Position numbers and translations under genes: made by a program
Shown: in pieces, positions 8,515 to 16,694 of the stretch
How the letters are laid out: each line of letters starts with the position of its first letter
Position numbering within the stretch: position 1 is the first letter of the stretch
DNA from: Glycomyces sp. L485
Lineage (GTDB): Bacteria > Actinomycetota > Actinomycetes > Mycobacteriales > Micromonosporaceae
Direction: 5' to 3'
Assembly (NCBI RefSeq): GCF_022548875.1
Contig: NZ_JAKZEW010000041.1
Span: 1-36,410 of the forward strand
Length of the DNA: 36,410 nucleotides
Notes under the pieces: generated by a model
The model's input: the letters and a program-made list of their open reading frames with translations, nothing else
What the model was told of the DNA's origin: nothing
Databases searched by the model: none

Positions 8515-9102
8515 ATGAACTCACCCGCAGACACCTCTCGCGTGACCTCCGCGAAGATCGTCATCGCCGGAGGCTTCGGCGTCGGCAAGACGACTCTGGT
8601 CGGATCGGTCTCCGAGATCACTCCGTTGACGACAGAGGCGATCATGACGTCCGCCTCCGAAGGCGTCGACGACAACAACCTCGTGCCCGACAAGTCCACG
8701 ACTACCGTGGCGATGGACTTCGGCCGCATCACCATCGACCAGGACCTGATCCTGTACCTGTTCGGCACGCCCGGACAGACCAGGTTCTGGTTCATGTGGG
8801 ACGAACTGGTGCGCGGCGCGATCGGCGCCATCGTCCTGGTCGACACCCGGCGGTTGGCCGACTGCTTCTCGGTCATCGACTTCTTCGAGCACCGCAAGCT
8901 CCCGTACCTGGTGGCGGTCAACTGCTTCGACGGCAAGCAGCTGCACGACCTCCAGGACATCCGCGACGCCCTCCAGGTGTCGCAGGACGTGCCGCTGATG
9001 TACACCGACGCGCGCAACCGGGAGTCCACCAAGCAGGTCCTCATCAAGCTCGTCGAGTACGTCCTCTCGATGCGGCGCACCCGTACCGTCGGTGTCGGAT
9101 AG
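8515..9102 (+). CDS. cvnD: Small GTP/ATP-binding protein, CvnD
   Basis: A 195-residue P-loop NTPase of the conservon G-protein family, distantly Ras/MglA-like. The P-loop GGFGVGKTT is at 19-27. FGTPGQ corresponds to the G3 region and VNCFDG to G4, where the classical NKxD is replaced, as is usual for CvnD. The sequence TTTVAMDFG is the switch I region. It is thought to act as the output switch of the CvnA-B-C complex at the membrane. It is the last gene of the unit, and a strong hairpin terminator follows 51 bases after the stop. Confidence 0.93.
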   Translation: MNSPADTSRVTSAKIVIAGGFGVGKTTLVGSVSEITPLTTEAIMTSASEGVDDNNLVPDKSTTTVAMDFGRITIDQDLILYLFGTPGQTRFWFMWDELVRGAIGAIVLVDTRRLADCFSVIDFFEHRKLPYLVAVNCFDGKQLHDLQDIRDALQVSQDVPLMYTDARNRESTKQVLIKLVEYVLSMRRTRTVGVG

Positions 9103-9153
9103 AGCCCACACTGAGACCGACCGTCTAGGCTGACCCGAACCACCTGGACCAGA

Positions 9154-9189
9154 GCGAAGGCCCCGGAGCGAAAGCTCCGGGGCCTTCGC
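9154..9189. terminator. Bidirectional hairpin terminator between cvnD and the second roadblock gene
   Basis: GCGAAGGCCCCGGAGC (9154-9169) and its exact complement (9174-9189) form a 16-bp stem closed by a GAAA tetraloop. There is no T tract on either side, which is common in actinobacteria. It sits between convergent genes and can serve both strands. Confidence 0.85.
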
Positions 9190-9200
9190 CGTTGCTTGAG

Positions 9201-9626
9201 TCAGACGACCTTGGGGATGGACCCGGTGTTGGTCAGGGCCTCGTTGAGAAGGGGGCCGACCTGCATCGTGAACTGTCCGAGTTCGTAGCCGAGTTGCTCG
9301 CGGTCGCACTGGGACACCGCCAGCAGCGTCAGGCAGATCTGCGGGCCGACCGGGGCCGCCAGCAGGACGCCCTCGGCCATCTCGACGATGACCTGCTGGG
9401 TCGGGCCGTGGTTCATCGCCCGGCCGGCGCCTTCGCCCATCGACAACAGACCCGAGCCGATGCCGGCGAGCTGATCGGCGCGCTCCTTCGGGAGCCCGGC
9501 CGAGACTGCCAGCGGCAGCCCGTCCACGCTCACCAGCACGGCGTGCGAGAGCCCCGGGGTGCGGGCCACCAGCGAGCCCAGCAGCATGCTGAGTGAACGC
9601 TCGTAGACGCCGAGGTTCGCGCTCAT
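9201..9626 (-). CDS. Second roadblock/LC7 domain protein
   Basis: A 141-residue roadblock/LC7 protein paralogous to CvnB at 7501. TPGLSHAVLVSVDGLPLAVSAGLPKERADQL aligns with [31 protein letters not shown] in CvnB. Its start overlaps the stop of the upstream minus-strand gene by four bases (ATGA type), so the two are almost certainly translated together. No G-protein, DUF742 or kinase gene accompanies it on this strand. It may bind the tail of its upstream partner or exchange with CvnB in the neighbouring conservon; both ideas are inference. Confidence 0.9.
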   Translation of the reverse strand: MSANLGVYERSLSMLLGSLVARTPGLSHAVLVSVDGLPLAVSAGLPKERADQLAGIGSGLLSMGEGAGRAMNHGPTQQVIVEMAEGVLLAAPVGPQICLTLLAVSQCDREQLGYELGQFTMQVGPLLNEALTNTGSIPKVV

Positions 9627-11146
9627 CGGCTCGCCATCCTCTCAGCCTGGCGGGTGCCCATCGGGCCCTGGCCGCCGCCACGCGCTCGCCCCCAGCCCTT
9701 GAAGTAGCCGGAGGTGTTCTGCGCGAGCAGTTCCGCGTCGCGCTCGATCGGCTCGTCGACGCGGGGCAAGTCGTCGGTGACCGAGCCGGGCACGAGGTTC
9801 GCCTGCGGCTTGCGCCGCGGCAGCCCCGCGGCAGTGGTGGCCTCCTCCGCCTCGGGGGCCTCGGTGACGTGGCGGGCGGTGCGCCAGCCGTCGTCGCCGG
9901 GCAGGGTCCACGACTCCGGTTCGGGCTCTTCGCCTTCGGGGCGCTTGAACCAGGCGCTCCTGGCCTGCCCGAAGATGAGCAGGCCGTCGTCGTCATCGGT
10001 CAGGCCGGAGAACTCCTCGAACGTCTCGTCCTTGGGCTGCCATGGGTGGCGGCGGACCTCGTCGACAGGCTCGTCATGGGGCAGGCCCGCGGGCTCGGCG
10101 CGGCGGCGCCGGATGCCGCGGGTCGTGGTCTCGCCCTCGGGCGGCAGCGGGAGGTCGTGAAGGACCTGCGCCGCCTCCGAATCGGGTCGGACGATCGAGT
10201 GGAGCTGCGAGGCCGGGTCGAGTGCCCGCAGGCTCTCGCGGTCGGGGAGGTCGCCGGGGAGCCGCACCGTCTGGTGCGTCTCGACCGAGCGCCGCCGACG
10301 CCTGCCTTCGGTGTGCTCGGGCTCGGGCTCGGGGGCCGGGGCTGGGACGGTTTCGGGACGCGGCCGCTTGGCCTGCAGGAGTCCGATGAGGCCCTCCAGC
10401 GAACGGTCCCACGCGGCCACGGCCCCGGCCGTGGCCGACACCGATGGCGCCACCGACGGGTCGTCGCCGCCGCCGATCTCGCGGATGGCCTCGGTCAGTG
10501 CACCGGCCATCGCCGCGACCTGGCCGGGGTCGGCCACGGTCGCCAGGTCGGCGGCCAGCTCCTCGGTCGAGATCGACTGGATCGCGCCGGGCTGGGGCAA
10601 CCGGGTGAGGATGGCGACGGCGTTGGCCTCACTCGGGTCGTCCCAGGCGGCGAGCGCGGCAGGGAAGACCGCGCGCAGCAGGCAGGTGAGGGCTTCGGAG
10701 GCGTCGTGGCGGGCGCGGGAGGCCGCCGAGACGGTGTCGAGGATGGGGCGCAGGCAGGCGACGTCGGGGCGGGGGGCGAAGGGCTGGTTGCACTGGATCT
10801 CGCCGGTGGCCAGGCCGCGGGCGAGGGCGATGGCGTCGTCGAGGGCGTCCTTGGAGCGGGAGGCGGGACTGGAGGCCTGGACGACGAGGTGTCCGGCGGC
10901 GGAGGCGAACTCGGCGAGCTGACCGACCTCGCCGTCGACGGCGATGGAGAGCGGGGAGGAGCCTGGCGTCTGGCGGGCGAGCAGACCGGCGAATCGGACC
11001 CATCCTCGGGGGTCGTCGCTGAACGTGTCGGTGGCGAGCAGTCCGCCTCCGGCGACGACGAGGGCGACAGCGCACATGGTGTCGCCGTGTCCAGACGGGG
11101 GTCCGTCGGACTTGTGGTCCGTGGTGATGCCGCAGAAAACTTGCAC
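9623..11146 (-). CDS. Degenerate IS110-transposase-like domain fused to a CvnA-like tail
   Basis: A 507-residue protein of unreported type to my knowledge. Residues 1-225 follow the layout of the IS110 DEDD transposase N-terminal domain: FCGI at 4-7, a strand VALVVAGGGLLATD, IAVDGE near 68-73, KDALDDAIALARGL near 99-112, a helical LRPILDTVSAASRARHDASEALTCLLRAVFP-like stretch at 132-162, and LTRLPQPG near 180-187. The first catalytic Asp expected after FCGI is Thr here. The C-terminal transposase domain with the catalytic Ser is absent. Instead there is an acidic/Pro/Arg-rich segment (about 255-390) and a tail with SAWFK (397-401), DDGWRTA (418-424), TTAAGLPRRKPQANLVPG (437-454) and YFKGWGRARGGG (481-492). 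These match the CvnA tail in order. GTG start at 11146 has GAGGAG upstream. It is coupled to the roadblock gene. A domesticated transposase is inferred. Confidence 0.85.
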   Translation of the reverse strand: MQVFCGITTDHKSDGPPSGHGDTMCAVALVVAGGGLLATDTFSDDPRGWVRFAGLLARQTPGSSPLSIAVDGEVGQLAEFASAAGHLVVQASSPASRSKDALDDAIALARGLATGEIQCNQPFAPRPDVACLRPILDTVSAASRARHDASEALTCLLRAVFPAALAAWDDPSEANAVAILTRLPQPGAIQSISTEELAADLATVADPGQVAAMAGALTEAIREIGGGDDPSVAPSVSATAGAVAAWDRSLEGLIGLLQAKRPRPETVPAPAPEPEPEHTEGRRRRRSVETHQTVRLPGDLPDRESLRALDPASQLHSIVRPDSEAAQVLHDLPLPPEGETTTRGIRRRRAEPAGLPHDEPVDEVRRHPWQPKDETFEEFSGLTDDDDGLLIFGQARSAWFKRPEGEEPEPESWTLPGDDGWRTARHVTEAPEAEEATTAAGLPRRKPQANLVPGSVTDDLPRVDEPIERDAELLAQNTSGYFKGWGRARGGGQGPMGTRQAERMASR

Positions 11147-11412
11147 CCGCAGAGCTCCTCTCGTAGGGCGCGCCCGTCCAGGCGCCGACCCTGTCGGCGT
11201 GGACTTTCGCCCGGCCCGTTTATAAGTCCGTTATCAGTTTTCCGCAGAATACTCCGATCCGCAAGCCGGAGGCGAGCGCGGGTCATCATCTGAATTGCGG
11301 GGATAGCACGCAAAACCGTCAATCCCCGGGAGAGGAATTGTCTGAATCCTTTAAGGAATAACCGATTGCAGTCGCCGCGATCACAATGCGGCGGAATCGG
11401 AGTCGAAAGGAG

Positions 11413-12210
11413 CTATTCGGCGCCGCCGCGCCACTCCGAGGCGGCGTTGATCTTGCCGATGACGCCGCGCCAGGCGATCGCCGCCTGCTCGGCGCCGGTC
11501 TTGCGAAGCCGCCGCTTGGCGAACATGGCGCGCAGGCCGCCGTCCATGACGACCCGAAGCGCTTCGTCGATGTCGTCCAGCGGAGAACCGGGCGCGAGTG
11601 CGTCGACGACCGACTCGAGCTTCAGTGCGTAACCGAGGTCCCGGCCGATCTCGGCGGCCTTGACGAGGAGCTCGGGTTCCCACGAGTCGTGGCCGCCACG
11701 CAGATTCTCGGTGACCAGATCCAATTCATAGATGTCGTCTTCATCACACACGACGGCATCTGCGGCAATGCGTTTCTGGAGATCGCCGTATTCGTCGATC
11801 ACGGCCAAGTCGTGGTCATCCGACTCCTTGACGAATCGGACCAGTGACTCCTTGTCGCGGAACACGAGCAGCTTGCCTTTACGCGTCAGGAAGACCGGCA
11901 CCTCCTCCGGGGCGGCGTCGAGCGCGTCGACCTCGTCCTCGTCGAGGAAGTCGGCCTCGTCGGGTGCCGGAGCCGACTCGTCCTCGGCGTTCTCTGCGAT
12001 GTCCGGCCGCTCCTCGGCCGTTTCGGGCTCGGCCTGCTCCTCCGGCTCGCCGGCCGGTGCCGCGCCGGGGAGCGTGTCCGACATGCGATAGGCGCGCAGG
12101 GTGAAGCCGGAGTCCTTGCCCAAGTGGAGCTCCACCGGGTCGACACTGGTCTCGTTCCAGAGCTTGTCGGCCTCGGCACTCCGAGTCCGTTCGTCGGATG
12201 CGGCAGCCAT
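11413..12210 (-). CDS. Conserved actinobacterial acidic protein (often labelled primosomal-like)
   Basis: A 265-residue soluble protein. It opens with RTRSAEADKLWNETSVDPVELHLG, a block I associate with a conserved actinobacterial family sometimes labelled primosomal protein or DNA primase without firm support. Residues about 48-100 form a very acidic low-complexity linker. The C-terminal part has VPVFLTRKGKLLVFRD, DDIYELDLVTENLRGGHDSWEP and WRGVIGKINA. The function is unknown and no catalytic motif is evident. The ATG at 12210 has GGGAGGA eight bases upstream. It is divergent from the secretion-type operon that starts at 12459 and lies 266 bases upstream of the transposase-like gene, in the same direction. 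Confidence 0.85.
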   Translation of the reverse strand: MAAASDERTRSAEADKLWNETSVDPVELHLGKDSGFTLRAYRMSDTLPGAAPAGEPEEQAEPETAEERPDIAENAEDESAPAPDEADFLDEDEVDALDAAPEEVPVFLTRKGKLLVFRDKESLVRFVKESDDHDLAVIDEYGDLQKRIAADAVVCDEDDIYELDLVTENLRGGHDSWEPELLVKAAEIGRDLGYALKLESVVDALAPGSPLDDIDEALRVVMDGGLRAMFAKRRLRKTGAEQAAIAWRGVIGKINAASEWRGGAE

Positions 12211-12458
12211 ATCGCGTTCCTCCCGTAGTCGTCAGCTGTGCAACAGCCTACGACCACAGGTGGTGCCCCACGGCAGCCGGTAGGTCCGTTTCGCGCGCAA
12301 GCGGGACCGCCGGACGCGCGCGAGCACCTCTTGTGGACGGGATCCATTACAGTGACCGTCAGTTACATCCTCCTTTGTCTGAGAGGAACGCAATTGCGCC
12401 TCATACCATGCGCTGCAGCAGCGGCGCCACATTCGCGTCGCTCGAACGGGGTCCGCTG

Positions 12459-12833
12459 ATGGCGGGCGCCGACGTCTTCACGATGGAGCCCGACGAGGTC
12501 CACAAATCGGTGGAGGTCCTGTTCGACATCGAGTCGGCCGTCGACCGCGAGACCGCCTCCATCGCCGAGGAGACCGCCCCCGTCGCAGAGACCCTCAGCG
12601 CGGCGGGCACCGCATTCGGCCCCGCGCTCGGCGAGGCCGCCGAATGGTGGAAGCTCCACCGCGCAGGCGGCTTCACCCGCCTCGCGGGCACCACCGGCGA
12701 ATATCTCGCCACCTGCGCCGAGGAGGCCGTCGAGGTCGACGACTACAACGCCGGAGCCTTCGCCTCGCACGCCGACCACGACCGCTATCCCGACCGGGCG
12801 AACGCGACCGCCTCGGCCCGGCCCGACTGGTAG
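12459..12833 (+). CDS. WXG100/EspC-like small protein, putative type VII secretion target
   Basis: A 124-residue mostly helical acidic protein beginning MAGADVFTMEPDEVHKSVEVL. That opening and the later FGPALGEAAEWWKLHRAGGF with a final helix ending in DDYNAGAF resemble EspC/DUF2580-type ESX-secreted proteins. No clear Trp-x-Gly turn is present, so the assignment is to the broad superfamily only. ATG at 12459 is preferred because it gives the family-like N-terminus, although its ribosome binding site is poor; an in-frame ATG at 12408 would add 17 residues. First gene of an operon; the next gene starts 11 bases after the stop. A TACAGT -10-like box lies at 12348-12353. Confidence 0.75.
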   Translation: MAGADVFTMEPDEVHKSVEVLFDIESAVDRETASIAEETAPVAETLSAAGTAFGPALGEAAEWWKLHRAGGFTRLAGTTGEYLATCAEEAVEVDDYNAGAFASHADHDRYPDRANATASARPDW

Positions 12834-12844
12834 ACGGAGACCGC

Positions 12845-14704
12845 ATGAGCGACATGACCTGGCAGGACCTCCGCGACCTCGACTGCGAAGCGATCAGGGA
12901 CCTGGGCGAGGCGTGGAAGTCCCACGCCTCGACCATGGCAGAGCAGGCCCAGCGAATCCGCGACGAGGTCGTCGGCGGCCACCTCAGCGTCGAGAACTAC
13001 GAGTCCGACACTGCGGACACCGTCCGCGAGCAGCTGACGCTCACGGCCGACCGCTTCGACGACGACCTCTCCGACTACGCGACCGTCCGGCTGTCCACCT
13101 CACTGCTCGAAGCCGCCGACGCGTTCGAAGCCGAGCAGGGCGAGCTCGAAGAGCTCATCCCGCTCATCGAATCCCACGGCTTCGAGATCGACGGCGACCC
13201 CGACGACTACCGGGTCAAACCCACCGGCGACCTCCAGTGGGCTATCAACAAGCTCAACCCGCCTCAGTGGCTGTGCGACCGGGTCGGGATCAACAAGCCC
13301 GACGGCTTCCTCGACTGGGACACCCTGAACACGCTGTTCAACCTCCAGGACCTCATCGCCGCCGCCTGGAGCCTGGGCGGCCAGTACGAGGACTGGCTCC
13401 AGGCGGTGATGTCCCGCGCCCACGACGCCGACGACGACGCGGCGGCCGTGCTCTCGGAGATGCGCGAGAGCGCCCCGGGTCTTCCTCCGCAGCTCGGCGC
13501 GACCTACGACGACCTGGTCGGCGACTACAAGAGCGAGCTGAGCGAGGAAATCGCCGAGGAGATGCAGGCCATCGCGGGCGGCGAATCCGGTCTGTCACCG
13601 GGGCAGGTGAACGAGTGGTGGAACAACCTCAGCGACGCCGAGCGCGAGGCGCTCATCGAGGAGCACCCCGAATGGGTCGGACCGACCGACGGGATCCCGG
13701 TCGAATCGAGGGACACCGCCAACCGGGTCGTCCTCGACCGCGAGATCGACGGCATCGGAGGCCGGATCACCGAAGTCGAGCAGCTCATGGCCGAGATGGA
13801 GGCCAACGGGACCGACACGGTCACCGGCAGGTACGGCCAGGAGACCTCGGACGCGTACGCCGAGCTCGAAGACGAACTCGCCGACCTCAGGCAGGACCGC
13901 ACGGACCTTGAGAACCTCCAGGACCACATCACAGACGCAGACGGCAACCCCGCGAACTTCGACGGCACCGGACAGCCCTACTACCTCCTCGGCTTCGGCA
14001 CCGAAGGCAGTGGTGAGGCGATCGTCTCGATCGGCAACCCCGATACTGCCGACAATGTCAACGCCTACGTCCCGGGGACCGGCTCCAACCTCGACGGCGC
14101 CTCGAACGGCCTGATGGACCGAACCGAGACCATGGCGCGAGACGCAGATCGTTGGGGCGACGGCGGCGAGACCGCTACCGTCCTGTGGATGGGGTACGAC
14201 GCTCCCGACAACCTCCTCGAAGCCACCGACGACAAATGGGCCCAGGAAGGGTCGGCATCGCTCGAATCCTTCACGCAGGGAATCCGGTCGACCGCCGAAG
14301 GCGACCCGTCGAACCTCACGCTCACCGGCCATTCCTACGGGACGACCATGGTCGGTACCGCCGCCTCCACCGAAGGAGTCGACGCCGACAACATCATGTT
14401 CGTCGCCTCGCCCGGTGTCGGGACCGACACGGCCTCCGCTCTGGGTGTCGACGAGAGCAACGTTTGGGCCTCCACGAACGATGAAGACGTGATCCAGTAC
14501 GGCATGGTCCACGGCACCGATCCGACCAGCGCCGAATTCGGCGGCAACGAGTTCGCCAGCGACTCGCCCCGAGAGGCGAGCGCTCCGTGGAAGTTCTGGG
14601 AGGGCGCGGTGGAGAACCACAGCTCCTACTGGGACCTCAACAACGAGACCAGCCGCAGGAATCAATCGCACATCGTCACCGGGCAGGAGAGTGGTGTCTC
14701 ATGA
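12845..14704 (+). CDS. DUF1023 alpha/beta hydrolase with WXG-like helical N-terminal domain
   Basis: A 619-residue protein. Residues 1-120 are predicted helical and start TWQDLRDLDCEAIRDLGEAWKSHA, resembling the long helices of type VII substrates. A charged helical linker follows (up to about 360). The C-terminal domain (about 370-615) is a DUF1023 alpha/beta hydrolase, with YLLGFGTEG, IVSIGNPDTADNVNAYVPG, the nucleophile elbow GHSYGTT, FVASPGVGTD and a likely catalytic His in ENHSSYW. It is probably a secreted or cell-surface lipase/esterase-like effector. The sequence contains no classical signal peptide. GGAG lies just upstream of ATG 12845. The stop overlaps the next start (ATGA), so the lipoprotein gene is coupled. 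Confidence 0.88.
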   Translation: MSDMTWQDLRDLDCEAIRDLGEAWKSHASTMAEQAQRIRDEVVGGHLSVENYESDTADTVREQLTLTADRFDDDLSDYATVRLSTSLLEAADAFEAEQGELEELIPLIESHGFEIDGDPDDYRVKPTGDLQWAINKLNPPQWLCDRVGINKPDGFLDWDTLNTLFNLQDLIAAAWSLGGQYEDWLQAVMSRAHDADDDAAAVLSEMRESAPGLPPQLGATYDDLVGDYKSELSEEIAEEMQAIAGGESGLSPGQVNEWWNNLSDAEREALIEEHPEWVGPTDGIPVESRDTANRVVLDREIDGIGGRITEVEQLMAEMEANGTDTVTGRYGQETSDAYAELEDELADLRQDRTDLENLQDHITDADGNPANFDGTGQPYYLLGFGTEGSGEAIVSIGNPDTADNVNAYVPGTGSNLDGASNGLMDRTETMARDADRWGDGGETATVLWMGYDAPDNLLEATDDKWAQEGSASLESFTQGIRSTAEGDPSNLTLTGHSYGTTMVGTAASTEGVDADNIMFVASPGVGTDTASALGVDESNVWASTNDEDVIQYGMVHGTDPTSAEFGGNEFASDSPREASAPWKFWEGAVENHSSYWDLNNETSRRNQSHIVTGQESGVS

Positions 14705-15405
14705 TGAGACGGCGATACTCCTTCCGCGCCGCTACCCGAAGAACCGGCCATGGCCCCGGGCTCCTGGCGGCCGCGACCGCACTCATGATCACCGCAGCCT
14801 GCTCAACAGGGAAGGACACAATGGATTCCTCCGAAACCCCGCCCGAGAGCGAGTTCACACAGGCCGAGGCATACGCTCCGATCGAGGACGCCGTCTCTGA
14901 AGTGGTGTCGGCCCTGCCGGACTTCCCAGGGTTCGAGCAGAGGTTCTGGGCGGAACTTCCATGCAGCCACAACGGCATCGACGTCCCCGACTACACCAAC
15001 ATCGAAATCGAGTACCGGTTCTCGCTGAAAGACTCGGAGACCGAGCTCGTCCGCGAACAATACGTCGATCTGCTGCGCGACCACTGGGCCGCCCGGGGCC
15101 ACGAGATCACACTCGACGACCAGACCGAGCTCGACGACCGGACCGACCGCAGTCTCGTGGCCCAACGCGATGACGGGATCAGACTCTGGTACGCCGTGGG
15201 CCGCTATGCGGCCGTTCTGGTGCAGTCGGGCTGCGTCCCGGTCAGCGATGAGGGCGAGATCGAGTACATCCCGCCGGCCGGAGGCATCGAGCCGGGCGGT
15301 GAGGGCGACAAGGTCGGGCGCTACTTCCCGGATGGCATCCCCACCGACAGGGCCGACGCCGTAGCCCCGTTCGAGCAGCCGGCCGACTATGAAGACCAGC
15401 TCTGA
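14701..15405 (+). CDS. Putative lipoprotein coupled to the hydrolase gene
   Basis: A 234-residue exported protein with a basic N-terminus, a hydrophobic stretch (about 20-33) and a lipobox-like TAAC ending at Cys34, so it is probably anchored outside the membrane. The mature part is acidic and shows no recognised domain; two further cysteines (in LPCSHNG and SGCVPVS) could form a disulfide. The ATG at 14701 overlaps the hydrolase stop by four bases. Close coupling to a putative exported hydrolase suggests a partner, cofactor-like chaperone or self-protection role, all of which is inference. Confidence 0.8.
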   Translation: MMRRRYSFRAATRRTGHGPGLLAAATALMITAACSTGKDTMDSSETPPESEFTQAEAYAPIEDAVSEVVSALPDFPGFEQRFWAELPCSHNGIDVPDYTNIEIEYRFSLKDSETELVREQYVDLLRDHWAARGHEITLDDQTELDDRTDRSLVAQRDDGIRLWYAVGRYAAVLVQSGCVPVSDEGEIEYIPPAGGIEPGGEGDKVGRYFPDGIPTDRADAVAPFEQPADYEDQL

Positions 15406-15781
15406 CCCCGAGGCACGCACCGCCCGGCCGCCCTGGCCGGTCATCGCGGCCGCCTTCATTCCTCCGGTCTACTTCGTCCTGATCGGCTTCGTACTACTGG
15501 GCACGACCAGTCAGGACCTCGGGGATTTCGGCACTCTGGCGCTGATCGCGTTCGCGCTGGCGGCGCTCGAACTGCTGTTCTCCGCCGGAGTCTGGAGCGG
15601 TTCGCGCGGCGCCTGGATCGTTTCGATGGCCGTTCACGGCCTCCTCGTCGTGGCGGGTCTGCTGGCCCTGCCCTGGGCGCTGTACCTCGTGCCGTTCTCC
15701 TGCTGGATCATCCCGTCCGTCCTCGCGCTGCTGCTGCTTTCGCTTCCGCCGTCGGTGCGCTGGAGCAAGTCCGTCAGATAG
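15389..15781 (+). CDS. Small four-helix membrane protein
   Basis: A 130-residue hydrophobic protein with about four membrane segments: PVIAAAFIPPVYFVLIGFVL, LALIAFALAALELLF, WIVSMAVHGLLVVAGLLALPW and VPFSCWIIPSVLALLLL. The C-terminus RWSKSVR is short and basic. No family is recognised. It overlaps the lipoprotein gene by 17 bases and is followed at once by a terminator hairpin, so it is the last gene of the four-gene operon. The start ATG at 15389 is the only good one before the first helix. Confidence 0.75.
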   Translation: MKTSSDPEARTARPPWPVIAAAFIPPVYFVLIGFVLLGTTSQDLGDFGTLALIAFALAALELLFSAGVWSGSRGAWIVSMAVHGLLVVAGLLALPWALYLVPFSCWIIPSVLALLLLSLPPSVRWSKSVR

Positions 15782-15783
15782 CG

Positions 15784-15817
15784 CGAAGCGCCCGGCGAAC
15801 GGACGCCGGGCGCTTCG
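15784..15817. terminator. Bidirectional hairpin terminator
   Basis: CGAAGCGCCCGGCG (15784-15797) pairs perfectly with 15804-15817 around the loop AACGGA. It begins three bases after the stop of the membrane protein gene and lies 10 bases beyond the stop of the convergent short aldehyde dehydrogenase gene, so it can end both transcripts. No T tract. Confidence 0.82.
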
Positions 15818-15827
15818 TCGCTGTCTG

Positions 15828-16694
15828 TCAGTACCCGCCTCCGGCGGCCGAGGCCATCCCCGCGGGGTGCCAGACGGTCTTGTACTCGGTCCACTGGCGC
15901 ACGAGGTCGAGTGAGGCACCGGCCCGGCCGGGCCGGCGCACGACCTTCAACGTCTCGGCCGCGCTCGCTTCGAGCTCGGCCGCCAGGGCCGCGTCCTCGA
16001 CACCGCCGAGGTCGAGGCCGTTGACGTCGCCGTGGCTCGCCAGCCACGGGGCGATCTCGGCGACCTTGCCACTGAGCAGGTTCACCACGCCGCCTGGCAG
16101 GTCCGAGGTCGCCAGGACCTCGGCGAAGCTCAACGCCGGCAACGGCTTCGACTCGCTCGCGATCACGACGGCCGCGTTGCCGGTGGCGATCACCGGCGCG
16201 AGTGCGTCGATCAGACCGAGCAGCGGGTCGTCCTGCGGCGCGACGACCGCGACGACGCCGAGCGGCTCGGGCTTGGTGTGGTTGAAGAACGGCCCGGCCA
16301 CCGGGTTCGCGCCGCCGAGGACCGAGGCGAACTTGTCGGTCCACCCCGCATAGTGGACGAGCCGGTCGACGGCCCGCTCCACCGCGTCCCGCGAAGGCTC
16401 GCCTGTGGCCGCTTCGAGCTCTTCGGCGAACTGGCCGGCCCTGCCTTCGAGCATCTCGGCGGCCCGGTACAGGATCTGCCCTCTCAGGTACGCGGTCTGG
16501 CCCGCCCACGGCCCCTGGGCCTTGCGGGCGGCTCCGACGGCGTCGCGGGCGTCCTTGCGGGAGGCGAGCGCAGCGTTCGCGAGCTCGGTGCCGTCAGGAG
16601 TGGTCACCGCGTAGCTCCTTCCGGATTCCGAACGCGGGAACTTCCCGCCCACGTACAGCTTGTAGGTCTTCTTGACACGCAGGCGATCAGACAT
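15828..16694 (-). CDS. Half-length aldehyde dehydrogenase homologue without catalytic residues
   Basis: A 288-residue protein homologous to the N-terminal, coenzyme-binding half of aldehyde dehydrogenases: YKLYVGGKFPRSESGRSY, PWAGQTAYLRGQILYRAAEML and EPLGVVAVVAPQDDPLL. The PWNFP Asn motif is replaced by APQDD. The chain ends before the region that normally holds the Glu base and Cys nucleophile. It is therefore a probable pseudoenzyme, not a simple broken gene, because start, frame and end are clean and the gene is coupled by an 8-base overlap (ATGTCTGA) to the full-length enzyme upstream. It may be a subunit or stabiliser of that enzyme. The same gene pair beside deoC occurs in other actinobacteria to my knowledge. 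Confidence 0.88.
   Translation of the reverse strand: MSDRLRVKKTYKLYVGGKFPRSESGRSYAVTTPDGTELANAALASRKDARDAVGAARKAQGPWAGQTAYLRGQILYRAAEMLEGRAGQFAEELEAATGEPSRDAVERAVDRLVHYAGWTDKFASVLGGANPVAGPFFNHTKPEPLGVVAVVAPQDDPLLGLIDALAPVIATGNAAVVIASESKPLPALSFAEVLATSDLPGGVVNLLSGKVAEIAPWLASHGDVNGLDLGGVEDAALAAELEASAAETLKVVRRPGRAGASLDLVRQWTEYKTVWHPAGMASAAGGGY

Noticed and set aside
8515-9102. Loss of the NKxD motif in the G-protein as an anomaly
   Set aside because: A changed G4 motif of the NxFDG kind is normal for conservon G-proteins, so it is not specific to this copy.
9623-11146. Active IS110 insertion sequence
   Set aside because: The first catalytic Asp is missing, the C-terminal Ser domain is absent, the gene is operonic with a roadblock gene and no element ends are visible.
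9593-11293. 566-codon plus-strand frame opposite the transposase-like gene
   Set aside because: Gly/Arg/Leu-rich, no recognisable motif; the minus-strand frame carries motifs shared with CvnA and is coupled to a roadblock gene.
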